Positions 49,350 through 58,962 of a stretch of 64,000 nucleotides of DNA are shown here, in pieces. Where the stretch lies: NCBI RefSeq assembly GCF_947495625.1, contig NZ_CANLZW010000011.1, positions 1 to 64,000 on the forward strand, in the 5' to 3' direction. The DNA is from an uncultured Cocleimonas sp. GTDB lineage: Bacteria > Pseudomonadota > Gammaproteobacteria > Thiotrichales > Thiotrichaceae. Made by a program: the position numbers and the translations under genes. Under the pieces are notes generated by a model that saw nothing but the letters and a program-made list of their open reading frames with translations, did no database searches and was not told the DNA's origin. Numbering within the stretch: position 1 is the stretch's first letter; each line of letters begins with the position of its first letter.

Positions 49350-49715
49350 TTAGCTGAGCACACTTTGCAATACTGTTTTTAGTCTATCAACTGAATAAGG
49401 CTTTTCTAACACGCCTTTAAAACCATACTTCTGCAGATCTGACATAACAGGATCATTTGAATAACCACTAGATACAATGGCAACAACATAAGGATCGATT
49501 TCTTTTATTTTCTGTATCGTTTCTATACCAACCATGCCATCCGGAATAGTGATGTCACTAATCACTGCATCAAAAGGTTTACCTTCACTAGCTGCCCTGA
49601 CATAGCTTTCTACCGCTTTATCACCTTCAACCACCGTTTCTACTTCAAAGTTAAGGGTTCTTAAAATCAAGGTAATCGCACGTAGAATTAGCCTGTTCTT
49701 ATAAAATAAAGCCAT
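49350..49715 (-). CDS. orphan receiver domain lacking the N-terminal acidic strand
   Basis: The product of 121 residues matches the receiver domain of hybrid histidine kinases: FDAVISDITIPDGM (phospho-acceptor Asp), AIVSSGYSNDPVM (Ser/Thr switch) and GVLEKPY (Lys). The first strand and the Asp pair that bind magnesium are missing; the protein starts at what is normally the first helix (ALFYKNRLILRAITLILRTLNFEVETV). No kinase lies upstream. It may be a decaying fragment or a phosphorylation-independent receiver. The frame also opens at a TTG three codons earlier. Confidence 0.65.
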   Translation of the reverse strand: MALFYKNRLILRAITLILRTLNFEVETVVEGDKAVESYVRAASEGKPFDAVISDITIPDGMVGIETIQKIKEIDPYVVAIVSSGYSNDPVMSDLQKYGFKGVLEKPYSVDRLKTVLQSVLS

Positions 49716-49850
49716 AGATATCAACTATATTGATAGGGATATACAATCAATATCATAATGCAATCGTACATTTGGGTAATTGTTTGATATAGATTAATAA
49801 TATATAAAATCTATTGCGAGAGAGAAATAACGCTTTTAGGAGTGTTGAAT

Positions 49851-50588
49851 ATGTATGGAAGAATAAAATTTCTAGGGAATCCATGGCCCGACGGACACCC
49901 CTTGAAAGACTTTCGACTCGGTGTTTTGCTACACGAATCGAGAGGAGATATACCTGCCAAAGCCACATTAGATCTGAGATTTCGTTCGGAGGATTACTGT
50001 TATCCTGCTACATCTGATGTGGAACTCTCTAATGTTCAAGATAAAGAAGCTCCTAAATGGGAATCGATCAATTCATGGCTAAGCTATGGAGCGGCTTATG
50101 CAACCTCAATAGCCAGCCACGAGGATATGGTCATCGCCAATACAAAATCGGGTTTTGACATAGAGTGCTTAAACGATTTCACACGAGTCATCGACCCCAT
50201 TCCTGACACAATTACGGATGATGATACTAAACTTGAAATCCCTGCTTTTCATTCTCACATACTGTCATGGGACGATATGGCAGATCACCATATGACTATT
50301 AAGCGTAACCCAAAATCTGGGCTATATGATGTTTACTGGAAAGGGAAATGTGACAGAAGTGAAATAGGTAATTACAGATTTCAGCATGAGTTCGAAATAG
50401 AAGTTTCGGACGTTCCTTTTAGTGGATACGCCGGACATAAACTCAGCTGGCAAGAACAAGCCAGAGTATCGCTGGAAGAACGCGACATGGAATTGCGTTC
50501 ACTGCTTAAATCTTTAGTCGTCAATCCCGGAAAAATGCAATTTAAGACAGGGCATTTTCCCGGGAGAGATCAATTATTTCCAGATTAA
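49851..50588 (+). CDS. protein of unknown function
   Basis: The product of 245 residues is soluble, with no signal peptide and no family I recognise. It begins MYGRIKFLGNPWPDGHPLKDFRLGVLLHE, is rich in Asp, Trp and His, and has a segment PAFHSHILSWDDMADHHMTI that could bind metal. An AGGAG site 8 bases before the ATG at 49851 supports it as a real gene. It is flanked by convergent efflux genes and ends before a repeat element that should terminate it. Confidence 0.6.
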   Translation: MYGRIKFLGNPWPDGHPLKDFRLGVLLHESRGDIPAKATLDLRFRSEDYCYPATSDVELSNVQDKEAPKWESINSWLSYGAAYATSIASHEDMVIANTKSGFDIECLNDFTRVIDPIPDTITDDDTKLEIPAFHSHILSWDDMADHHMTIKRNPKSGLYDVYWKGKCDRSEIGNYRFQHEFEIEVSDVPFSGYAGHKLSWQEQARVSLEERDMELRSLLKSLVVNPGKMQFKTGHFPGRDQLFPD

Positions 50589-50617
50589 AAAAAACTGACA
50601 CCAAGCAAACAAAAGAA

Positions 50618-50699
50618 AGTCATCCCCCTACTTTAAGCGACTTTTTTTAGCTGTTTAAAATGACTTAAGGAATTTATGCAAAGCTAAGCCTTTTTTTTA
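50618..50699 (+). repeat. repeat element, module A with TTATGCAAAGC box
   Basis: AGTCATCCCCCTACTTTAAG is followed by CGACTTTTTTT, a decayed second hairpin (AGCTGTTTAAAATGAC), GGAATTTATGCAAAGCT and AGCCTTTTTTTT. It lies between the convergent unknown gene and RND pump gene and probably terminates the former. Confidence 0.83.
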
Positions 50700-50701
50700 A
50701 G

Positions 50702-53700
50702 CTAGTCTTCCTTTTTTTCAAAATCAGCAGGATTGGTTTTCAAATTACGATCTATCAGTAACTTAAAGAAGAAGGGCAAAAAGAATACCGCAAGGAACGT
50801 TGCTGCCAACATTCCGCCCATTACACCTGTACCTACTGATTGACGCGCTCCCGCACCTGCACCACTAGAGAACGCCAAAGGCACTACGCCTAAAATAAAC
50901 GCCAGCGATGTCATGATAATCGGACGGAATCGCAGACGCGCTGCTTCCATCGCGCCAGCCGTGGCACTCATTCCATCTTCTACTTTATATAAGGCATATT
51001 CAACAATCAAAATGGCGTTCTTGGCGGCCAGTCCTAACAATGTCACCAGTCCAATCTGGAAATAAACATCGTTGGTGAAATCACGCAGATAAACTGCTGC
51101 TAACGCGCCGAAAGTACCAAAAGGTAATGCCAGCAATACAGACAACGGCAATGACCAACGCTCGTAAAGTGCGGCTAGAATCAAGAACACCATAATGACC
51201 GCTAAGCCTAATGCCATCGCTGAGCTACCACTGGATTGCTTTTCCTGAAAAGATGAGCCGGTCCAATCGTAGGTAAAATCAGACGATAATGACTTTTTGG
51301 CAATATCTTCAACGGCATCCAAGGCCTGTCCCGAACTGATTCCAGGAGCACCTTCACCCATCAATTTAACTGCGGGTAGATTGTTAAAACGATCGATCGT
51401 ATCAGGGCCAGAACTATATTCCACTTTTGCGAAGGCCGATAAAGGCACCATTTCACCTTTATTGCTACGAACATACATGCGACCGACATCATCTGGCGTC
51501 TTTCGATATTCTGCATCAGCAGACAGCAATACTTGCCATGCGCGCCCAAATTTATTGAAGTCATTCACATAGTAAGAACCTAAACCTGCCGCCAGTGTAT
51601 TAAACGCACTATCCAGTGAGATACCTAAAGACTTGGCGCGCTCGCGATCAACATTGATAAAAAGCTGTGGCGTCGCAGGACGCCATAAACTATTTACTCT
51701 ACCTAAACGTGGGTCTTGTTGTGCCGCACCTTTGAATTTATCCATGGCAGCGGCTAGCGCTTTCGAACCGCCCTCGCCTTTATTCTGTAAATAAAACTCA
51801 AAGCCACCGGTGCTACCTAAACCAAAAATGGCAGGGGGATTAAATGCCAGAACCAAGGCCTCTTTAATATGAGCCGTTTTTGCAAAGAGCTCACCCACCA
51901 ACGCTTTGGTCGGAACATCTCTATCGTCCCAATGTTTTTGTGTAACAAACATCGTTGCAGCACTGTTTTTATAACCACCACCGAGGAAATCAAAACCGGT
52001 AAATGCCACAACATTTTCGTTATTGGGATTGGATTTAATTGCTTTTAATACTTCAGAAACCACCTTGTCAGTACGATCCAGTGAAGCCCCATCTGGCAAG
52101 AAAACTGCGGCGATGTAGTACCCCTGATCCTCATCAGGCACTAAGGAATTCGGTGTGATTTTCCACAAACCAACCGTAGCGGCGACCATCACCATGAATA
52201 ACAGAATAGTGATAAACGAATGACGAATCATAAACCCTACCGTGCCCACATAGCGGCGTGTCACCCAGGCAAAAAAGGTGTTAAAACCACGGAAGAAAAA
52301 GTTCGTTCCTTTGTGTTCATGCTTAAGAATCAACACACATAAGGCGGGTGTCATCGTCAATGCGACCACTCCAGACAAGGTCACCGATATTGAAATGGTA
52401 ATCGCAAACTGCCGATACAATTCACCAGAAAGCCCACCTAAAAAGGCAATTGGCACAAATACCGAAACCAGTACCAGCACGATTGCTACAATAGGCCCGC
52501 TCACTTCCTTCATCGCTTTGAATGCGGCTTCGCGTGCTTTGAGACCTTCTTCGTGCATGATCCGTTCGACATTTTCCAGCACCACGATGGCATCATCGAC
52601 CACGATACCTATGGAAAGCACCATACCAAACAGAGTCAAAGTATTGATTGAGTAGCCAAGTAATTGTAAACCAGCGAATGTGCCCAGCAATGAAACAGGA
52701 ACGGCTAGCGTCGGAATCAAGGTAGCACGCCAGTTTTGTAAGAATAGATACACCACAAGAAACACCAGCAACATCGCTTCGCCAAGGGTTTTCAGTACCT
52801 CTCGAATAGAAACTTCAACAAAGCGCGTGGTGTCGTAGGGTGTTGAGTAAACCAAACCATCGGGAAAACTGTCAGCCAGTGTTTTAACCGTGCCTTGAAC
52901 TTCATCTGCGACACTCAATGCATTGGCACCAGGCTGTAAAAACACACCTATCAGCGTAGAAGGATAACCATTAATTCGCCCTCTGAATTCATAATCTTTA
53001 GATCCCAATTGGACTCTTGCGACATCTTTTAAGCGCAGTAAGCTACCGTCATCATTGGCTCGCAGAATAATATCTTCAAACTCTTCAACGGTTGAAAGTC
53101 GACCTTTGGTAGTAATACTGTATACCATTTCCTGATTGGTTTTGATTGGCGACTGACCAATTTTACCCGCAGCAAATTGCGCATTCTGTTCGGTTAGCGC
53201 AGCACCCACATCAGTAATGGTTAAACCTAGTTTTGTGAGTTGATCGGGCTTTACCCAGATTCTCATGGCGTAATCTTTCGCACCAAAAATCTGCACATTG
53301 GTGGTACCGGGAATACGCTTGAGCTTATCCAGCACATTCAAGGTTATGTAGTTGGATATATACAAATCATCATAGCGTTCTTCGGGAGAATAAAACGCCA
53401 GTACCTGCAGGAATGCCGATGAGCCTTTGGAAACGGTAACGCCATTACGCCTCACTTCCAGCGGTAAGCGAGCATCTACCTGTTTTACGCGGTTATTTAC
53501 ATTCAGTGCGGCCTTATCAACATCAGCACCGATTTGAAAAGTAATAGTGATCGTACTCACGCCATTAGAGGTTGAGGTTGAAGACATATACAACATATCT
53601 TCAACACCATTGATGGCATTTTCTAACGGTGTGGCAACGGTTTGCGCGGCTATTTCAGCAGAGGCTCCGGGGTATACAGCAACCACCTGAACAGTCGGCG

Positions 53701-53821
53701 GTGCGATTTCCGGATATTGCGCCACAGGCAAGGTTCGCATCGCGGCAAGACCCGCAATCATGATAAAGATCGAAATTACGAAGGCAAATATCGGTCGATT
53801 TATAAAGTATTGAGAAAACAT
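50702..53821 (-). CDS. AcrB/MexF-type RND multidrug efflux pump
   Basis: The 1039-residue HAE1-type transporter begins MFSQYFINRPIFAFVISIFIMIAGLAAMRTLPVAQYPEIAPPTV. It has the relay Asp pair in MVLSIGIVVDDAIVVLENVERIM and the usual TM10-11 segments. It exports hydrophobic drugs, dyes or detergents with a TolC-type channel that is not encoded here. It lies three bases after the adaptor gene and is co-transcribed with it. Confidence 0.95.
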   Translation of the reverse strand: MFSQYFINRPIFAFVISIFIMIAGLAAMRTLPVAQYPEIAPPTVQVVAVYPGASAEIAAQTVATPLENAINGVEDMLYMSSTSTSNGVSTITITFQIGADVDKAALNVNNRVKQVDARLPLEVRRNGVTVSKGSSAFLQVLAFYSPEERYDDLYISNYITLNVLDKLKRIPGTTNVQIFGAKDYAMRIWVKPDQLTKLGLTITDVGAALTEQNAQFAAGKIGQSPIKTNQEMVYSITTKGRLSTVEEFEDIILRANDDGSLLRLKDVARVQLGSKDYEFRGRINGYPSTLIGVFLQPGANALSVADEVQGTVKTLADSFPDGLVYSTPYDTTRFVEVSIREVLKTLGEAMLLVFLVVYLFLQNWRATLIPTLAVPVSLLGTFAGLQLLGYSINTLTLFGMVLSIGIVVDDAIVVLENVERIMHEEGLKAREAAFKAMKEVSGPIVAIVLVLVSVFVPIAFLGGLSGELYRQFAITISISVTLSGVVALTMTPALCVLILKHEHKGTNFFFRGFNTFFAWVTRRYVGTVGFMIRHSFITILLFMVMVAATVGLWKITPNSLVPDEDQGYYIAAVFLPDGASLDRTDKVVSEVLKAIKSNPNNENVVAFTGFDFLGGGYKNSAATMFVTQKHWDDRDVPTKALVGELFAKTAHIKEALVLAFNPPAIFGLGSTGGFEFYLQNKGEGGSKALAAAMDKFKGAAQQDPRLGRVNSLWRPATPQLFINVDRERAKSLGISLDSAFNTLAAGLGSYYVNDFNKFGRAWQVLLSADAEYRKTPDDVGRMYVRSNKGEMVPLSAFAKVEYSSGPDTIDRFNNLPAVKLMGEGAPGISSGQALDAVEDIAKKSLSSDFTYDWTGSSFQEKQSSGSSAMALGLAVIMVFLILAALYERWSLPLSVLLALPFGTFGALAAVYLRDFTNDVYFQIGLVTLLGLAAKNAILIVEYALYKVEDGMSATAGAMEAARLRFRPIIMTSLAFILGVVPLAFSSGAGAGARQSVGTGVMGGMLAATFLAVFFLPFFFKLLIDRNLKTNPADFEKKED

Positions 53822-53824
53822 CGA

Positions 53825-55324
53825 TTATTGCTCTGAAGATTTTTTATTATTGTTCATTTGGGCAGTCTCATTACTGATAGATTTCTTGGTGTTATTGTCT
53901 ACCGAGCTCTGCATTTCATTTTCTAATTCACTCTTTAATTCGGAGGTCATGAGATTTGAAGAATCTGTGGTTTTTTCCTTCTTTTGCACATCAGCTTGTT
54001 GCTGATTCGCTTCTGAATTATTCTTAGTCACCCCCCCACTTTGGGGCGTTTTTTCTGTGGCATCTTCGGTTTTTACTGGCGCAGATGGTTTAGATGCCGC
54101 CTTCTCCGCTGCCGCAGCAGTCATAATCGGCATACCCGGGAAGAAGATACGCGCACTTCCTTCCGTAACAACTTCATCACCCGCATTCAGGCCTGATTTA
54201 ATAATCCAGCCGTTTTCCAAATCACCGTCGAGTTGCACCCATTCACCGACTTCAACCGGTCGCTGTTGAGCAACGGTCATTTCGTTACCGTCTTTGCCTT
54301 TCATCTTGCCAACGACATACACATACTTGCCTTGCGGATTATCAAGTACGGCACGTTGTGGCACCACAATCGCTTGTGGGCGAATAGCACCGAGCAAATT
54401 CACTCGTACAAACTGCCCCGGAGATAAAAGTCTTTGTGGATTATCAACCGTTGCTCGCACAGCAAAGTTACCGGTATTTGGGTCGGTTTTATAATCTTCA
54501 AAACTCACCATGCCTGTTTGCGGAAGCTGCTGCCCATTACTGGAAGTCAACGCCACTTTGAAACCCGACGCAGGGATTTTCAGCAAACCCGAGCTAATCT
54601 CTTGTTGCTGACTGATCTGTTTTGGCTCAGGAATACCAAAGTTCACATAAGCGGGATTGGTTTGAGAAATCGTCGTTAATAAACTGTCGCTTCCCGCTTG
54701 AACCAAACTGCCTTGTAATTTCATCGCGCGTCCGGCAATACCAGAAATCGATGCTTTTACATTGGTGTAATCCAGACTGATTTGAACGGTCTTTATCGCT
54801 GTCTCTGCCTGCAAAATGGTTGCATCAGTTTGTAAGATTGCAGCCTTCGCAATTTCCAGCGCTGATTCCGCATCGTCTTTATCACTTTGACTTAATAATT
54901 TTTTATTCGCCAAAGGAATCACCCGCGCATAATCACGCTGTGCTTTCTTTAACTGTGCCTGAGCACTACTTTTAGCCGCTTTAGCACTCACTAACGCTGC
55001 TTTGGCTTCCGCCATGGCCGCATTCAACGGTGCACGATCAATCGTAAATAACAGGTCGCCTTCTTTGACAAAGCGACCTTCTTCATACAATCTTTTTTCG
55101 ATGATTCCAGAGGTTCTCGCGCGTACTTCTACCTCATGCGAAGCAGCTACCTGACCCGTATAGGAAAAGCTCACTGGAACATCCATTGGCATTACTACAG
55201 TGCTAATAACCTGGGCTGGAGGCATTCCAGCTGGAGCAGCAGGTGCTTCTGCTGCATTAGGCAGATCACAAGCGGTTAAAAAAACCGCCAAACTTATTAT
55301 AAGTAGTCTATTTAATTTATTCAT
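53825..55324 (-). CDS. RND efflux adaptor lipoprotein with low-complexity tail
   Basis: The 499-residue AcrA/MexE-type adaptor has a lipobox (ISLAVFLTAC, lipidated Cys near residue 19). Then come a lipoyl half-motif, a coiled-coil hairpin (about 100-175), a barrel and a membrane-proximal domain to about 400. The last 100 residues are a polar Ser/Asn/Gln/Lys tail absent from most relatives. Inside this tail, 54027-54055 match the dispersed repeat and encode TPQSGGVTK. A perfect TetR-type palindrome lies 17 bases before the start codon. Confidence 0.92.
   Translation of the reverse strand: MNKLNRLLIISLAVFLTACDLPNAAEAPAAPAGMPPAQVISTVVMPMDVPVSFSYTGQVAASHEVEVRARTSGIIEKRLYEEGRFVKEGDLLFTIDRAPLNAAMAEAKAALVSAKAAKSSAQAQLKKAQRDYARVIPLANKKLLSQSDKDDAESALEIAKAAILQTDATILQAETAIKTVQISLDYTNVKASISGIAGRAMKLQGSLVQAGSDSLLTTISQTNPAYVNFGIPEPKQISQQQEISSGLLKIPASGFKVALTSSNGQQLPQTGMVSFEDYKTDPNTGNFAVRATVDNPQRLLSPGQFVRVNLLGAIRPQAIVVPQRAVLDNPQGKYVYVVGKMKGKDGNEMTVAQQRPVEVGEWVQLDGDLENGWIIKSGLNAGDEVVTEGSARIFFPGMPIMTAAAAEKAASKPSAPVKTEDATEKTPQSGGVTKNNSEANQQQADVQKKEKTTDSSNLMTSELKSELENEMQSSVDNNTKKSISNETAQMNNNKKSSEQ
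54027..54055. repeat. repeat-family copy inside the efflux adaptor gene
   Basis: GTCACCCCCCCACTTTGGGG is followed by CGTTTTTTC, with a CCCC/GGGG stem and T-tract on the + strand. It lies in frame within the disordered C-terminal tail of the adaptor and is antisense to the gene. Confidence 0.75.
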
Positions 55325-55341
55325 TTTATAGTATCAATTTG

Positions 55342-55353
55342 TACCGATCGGTA
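55342..55353. promoter_or_regulatory. TetR-type operator palindrome
   Basis: TACCGATCGGTA is a perfect 12-bp palindrome 17 bases before the adaptor start codon, of the form bound by AcrR/TtgR/NalC-like TetR repressors. It would block transcription or translation initiation of the pump operon. No TetR gene is in the window. The rest of 55354-55569 is AT-rich with no gene. Confidence 0.6.
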
Positions 55354-55559
55354 TATTTTATGCATTCTTTATAGTTCGTTAACTATAGTCAAGAATTATC
55401 ACTAAAGAAGCGATAAAGAGTAGGAAGTATGAAAAGTTTAAACTGCTTCCTTTAATAGGGGTATTAATATATTTACTAGTTGTAGTAAATTTATGATGAA
55501 GCTAGTTATTTAGCAGCGCTAAAAACCTGAGTATTAAAATTCAAGCCTGAGTGAATTCC

Positions 55560-55613
55560 AATAAAAATAACAGGTGGCTATCGTCTTAAGACTTAGAGAC
55601 GAAAGCCACCTGT
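55560..55613 (-). terminator. long hairpin terminator after the MDR oxidoreductase
   Basis: Positions 55570-55585 and 55598-55613 form a stem of about 15 pairs (ACAGGTGGCT, one A-A mismatch, TCGTC) with a 12-nt loop. On the minus strand it is followed by TATTTTTAT. It lies about 40 bases after the stop of the gene at 55654. Confidence 0.8.
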
Positions 55614-55653
55614 AATTATTTATTTAGCTAAACAGTATAGAGTAATACAGTGT

Positions 55654-56589
55654 TTAGGGCTGACCTACATACAAAACAATCTTGCCTACTGTGCGTCCTG
55701 ATTCACTCAGAGTATGCGCTTTTACTATATCTTTTAGTGCAAATTCAGCACCAATAACTGGGCGCAGTTTTCCCTGCTCAACTAATTTAGACAACTCTTC
55801 GAGGATAGGAGCATTCGGTTCGATAAAAACAAAAGCACTTCGAACATTCAGTTCTTTTGCTTTTTCCTCAGACGGAGGACTAACGATAGAAACCAGAATA
55901 CCGTCTTGTTTCAATACCGACCAAGATGACTCTTGAATATCTCCACCAAGCGTATCGAAAACGACGTCAATATTACTTAGAACTTCGGCAAAGTTATGAG
56001 TCTGATAGTCAATGACTTCATCAGCTCCTAACGATTCCACAAGGGCTTTATTCTTTCCAGAAGTGGTTGCAATGACATAAGCACCGCGTGATTTCGCAAT
56101 CTGAACGGCAAGTGTTCCTACACCACCCGATCCTGCATGAATCAGTACCTTTTGGCCTGCGGATATTTGTGCTGTTGTTATTAGCGCTTCCCAGGCAGTA
56201 ATGCCTGCTAAAGGTAAAGAAGCCGCTTCATTGTGTGAAATAGTTAGTGGCTTGAGTGCAACTTCATTTTCCTGAATAGCTACATATTCAGCATATGTAC
56301 CATTACGCTTTATATCCGGTCGAGAGTACACAGAGTCACCCACACTAAAGCGAGTGACGTCGAATCCAACTTCTGTAACAACCCCAGATACATCCCAGCC
56401 TAAAGTAACTGGCATAGAATAAGGAACCATTTCTTTCAGATAGCCTTCTCTAATTTTCCAGTCCACTGGGTTTACCGATGCCGCAACAACCTTAACCAGT
56501 ACTTCGCTAGAAGTTATGCTCGGCATAGGCGCATCTTCAAATGCTAAAACATTTCTGTTGCCATATTCGTGAATTCTGACTGCTTTCAT
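55654..56589 (-). CDS. zinc-independent MDR NADP-dependent oxidoreductase
   Basis: The 311-residue quinone-oxidoreductase-like protein has the GroES-like N-terminus (MKAVRIHEYGNRNVLAFEDAP, VNPVDWKIREG) and the nucleotide loop HAGSGGVGTLAVQIAKSRGA. No catalytic zinc cysteines are present. Relatives reduce quinones or alpha,beta-unsaturated carbonyls with NADPH. It lies about 105 bases after a second MDR gene in the same direction and probably belongs to the same stress cluster. Confidence 0.88.
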   Translation of the reverse strand: MKAVRIHEYGNRNVLAFEDAPMPSITSSEVLVKVVAASVNPVDWKIREGYLKEMVPYSMPVTLGWDVSGVVTEVGFDVTRFSVGDSVYSRPDIKRNGTYAEYVAIQENEVALKPLTISHNEAASLPLAGITAWEALITTAQISAGQKVLIHAGSGGVGTLAVQIAKSRGAYVIATTSGKNKALVESLGADEVIDYQTHNFAEVLSNIDVVFDTLGGDIQESSWSVLKQDGILVSIVSPPSEEKAKELNVRSAFVFIEPNAPILEELSKLVEQGKLRPVIGAEFALKDIVKAHTLSESGRTVGKIVLYVGQP

Positions 56590-56694
56590 TTAATTTCCTT
56601 TTACTCTTACCGTTTTTTTAATCAGGCCATTGTCATAAACAAGGTTATAAACGAGTTCATAACAATGGCAGTAAGTTTCTAAAACATTTAACGC

Positions 56695-57750
56695 TTAAAG
56701 CGCTTCAGGACCTGCCAGCATTATTAACTTGCCGAAGTTCTTACCTTCTAGCAAACCAATAAATGACTCTACGGTATTTTCTAAGCCGTCAACTAGATGC
56801 TCGCGGTAGTTAATTTTACCTTCTTGCAACCACTTAGACATGGCTTGGCTAAATTCATCATAACGGTCGCCATAATCATCAAATACGATGAAGCCTTGCA
56901 TCTTGATTCGTTTGGTTAACAAGGTACCCATAAGCATTGATAAACGATCAGGACCTTCTGGCAAGCTAGTCGCATTGTATTGTGAAATCAAACCACATAA
57001 TGGCACACGTGCTTTAGGGTTTAATAACGGTAGAACTGCATCAAATACTTTGCCACCGACATTTTCATAGTACACATCGATACCAGTATCACAGGCTTTT
57101 GCTAATTGCTCAGCAAAATCTGGGGCTTTGTGATCGATACACGCATCAAAACCGAGATCTTCAACGGCAGAGCGACATTTCTTTTCGCCACCAGCAATAC
57201 CAATGACGTTACAGCCTTGTATTTTGGCAATTTGACCAACCATGCTGCCAACGGCTCCAGTCGCAGCTGCGACCACCACGGTTTCACCCGCTTCAGGTTG
57301 TCCGATATCCAGCAAGCCCATATAAGCAGTCATTCCCGGCATACCCATCACGCCTAAAGCGTAAGAAGGTTTTACAGGCTCTTTGCCTAATTTCAATAAG
57401 CCAGCGCCATTCGAAATCGAATAATCCTGCCAGCCAGAATACGAAAGTATCCATTCACCGACTTCATAATCCGGGTGATTAGATTCTGCTACGCGACATA
57501 CTGTTCCGCCTACCATCACTTCATCAATCGCTACCGGTTCTGCGTATGATTTCGCATCATTCATACGGCCACGCATATAAGGGTCTAGCGATAAGTACAC
57601 TGTACGCAGTAGCACTTCGCCTTCTTTTGGCGTTGGTATATCTGTTTCTACAAAATTAAAATCGCTTAATTTTGGCGCCCCTTGTGGGCGAGCTGCCAAT
57701 AGCCATTGACGGTTATTTTCAGCGTTTTGTTTATTTGAAATTGTCATCAT
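56695..57750 (-). CDS. NADP-dependent alkenal/one oxidoreductase, CurA-like MDR
   Basis: The 351-residue protein matches the leukotriene B4 dehydrogenase/CurA branch of MDR. It shows LLAARPQGAPKLSDFNFVE, LSLDPYMRGRMND, the loop AAATGAVGSMVGQIAKIQGC and YYENVGGKVFDAVLPLL. Such enzymes saturate the double bond of reactive enals and enones. A strong AGAGGAAAA site precedes two adjacent ATG codons. It is 24 bases after the alcohol dehydrogenase gene. Confidence 0.9.
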   Translation of the reverse strand: MMTISNKQNAENNRQWLLAARPQGAPKLSDFNFVETDIPTPKEGEVLLRTVYLSLDPYMRGRMNDAKSYAEPVAIDEVMVGGTVCRVAESNHPDYEVGEWILSYSGWQDYSISNGAGLLKLGKEPVKPSYALGVMGMPGMTAYMGLLDIGQPEAGETVVVAAATGAVGSMVGQIAKIQGCNVIGIAGGEKKCRSAVEDLGFDACIDHKAPDFAEQLAKACDTGIDVYYENVGGKVFDAVLPLLNPKARVPLCGLISQYNATSLPEGPDRLSMLMGTLLTKRIKMQGFIVFDDYGDRYDEFSQAMSKWLQEGKINYREHLVDGLENTVESFIGLLEGKNFGKLIMLAGPEAL

Positions 57751-57774
57751 TTTTCCTCTTTTAAAGACTGCTGT

Positions 57775-58932
57775 TTACAGTGCAGTCACTAAGATTTTAC
57801 GGCTAACTTCAGGCGTAATATCGCCGTGTTCACCTAATTTCACCATGCCGTGCTGTGTTAGCTTTTCAATCAAGCCGTCGATATCGGCTTCACCTAAATC
57901 AACATCAGACAAACGAGTCGGCACTTGCATGGTTTTAAAGAATTCTTCAGTCAGCTCAATCGCACGACTCACGCGTGAATCTTCATCACCTTCAGTAAGG
58001 TTCCAGACACGATCAGCAAACTGTAATAATTTCTCTCGCTTAGCTTCGGTACATACTTTCATTACCGCAGGTAATACGATCGACAGAGTACGCGCGTGGT
58101 CGATACCATAAGCACCGGTTAATTCATGTCCGATCATGTGAGTCGACCAATCTTGTGGAACGCCTGCACCAATTAGGCCATTCAATGCCATGGTTGCCGC
58201 CCACATAATGTTGCCACGAACTTCTAAATCATTCTTAGTTTCAGCGACTAATGCTTTTGGTCCTTCTTCGATAAGCGTTTGCAATAAGCCTTCTGCAAAA
58301 CGATCTTGTACTTTGCCGTTAACGCTGTAAGTCAGGTATTGCTCCATGGTATGTACGAACGCATCGACGACGCCATTGCTGATTTGTCGATCAGATAACG
58401 ACAATGTTACTGAAGGATCAAGTACCGCAAATTGAGGCTGCACAAAAGGACTCATAAATGGCAGTTTGTTGCCATCACGAGTAACTACCGAACCACTATT
58501 TGACTCAGAACCCGTTGCTGGCAGTGTTAGTACACATGCTAGTGGCAACGCCTTGGTTACCGCTGCCCCTTTAGCGACGAAGTCCCATGGATCATCTCCT
58601 TCAAATAGCGCTGCAGCTGCAATGAACTTAGTGCCATCGATAACTGAACCACCACCAACTGCTAATAAAAAGTCGATATCATGTTCTTTGATTAAATCCT
58701 GCGCTTTCATCAAAGTGTCGTATTTCGGGTTTGGCTCGATGCCAGAAAACTCGAACCAGGTATGCTCGCTTAATGCAGCAGCAACCTGATCATAAACACC
58801 ATTGCCTTTGATAGAACCGCCACCATAAGTGACTAATACTTTTGATGTCTTTGGAATTACGTCACTCAGTACTTTAATCTGGCCTTCGCCAAAATGAATT
58901 TGAGTGGTATTTTGAAAACTAAAATTTAACAT
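57775..58932 (-). CDS. iron-containing alcohol dehydrogenase, YqhD-like
   Basis: The 385-residue enzyme has the family start MLNFSFQNTTQIHFGEGQIKVL, the cofactor motif GGGSVIDGTKFIAAA and metal ligands in DAFVHTMEQYL and HMIGHELTGAYGIDHARTLS. YqhD reduces many short aldehydes with NADPH and protects against glyoxal, acrolein and lipid-peroxide aldehydes. It lies 30 bases after the DJ-1/PfpI gene and 24 before the CurA-like gene, supporting one operon. Confidence 0.92.
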   Translation of the reverse strand: MLNFSFQNTTQIHFGEGQIKVLSDVIPKTSKVLVTYGGGSIKGNGVYDQVAAALSEHTWFEFSGIEPNPKYDTLMKAQDLIKEHDIDFLLAVGGGSVIDGTKFIAAAALFEGDDPWDFVAKGAAVTKALPLACVLTLPATGSESNSGSVVTRDGNKLPFMSPFVQPQFAVLDPSVTLSLSDRQISNGVVDAFVHTMEQYLTYSVNGKVQDRFAEGLLQTLIEEGPKALVAETKNDLEVRGNIMWAATMALNGLIGAGVPQDWSTHMIGHELTGAYGIDHARTLSIVLPAVMKVCTEAKREKLLQFADRVWNLTEGDEDSRVSRAIELTEEFFKTMQVPTRLSDVDLGEADIDGLIEKLTQHGMVKLGEHGDITPEVSRKILVTAL

Positions 58933-58962
58933 TATTTTCTCCGTATCTTTTTATGGCTACAC

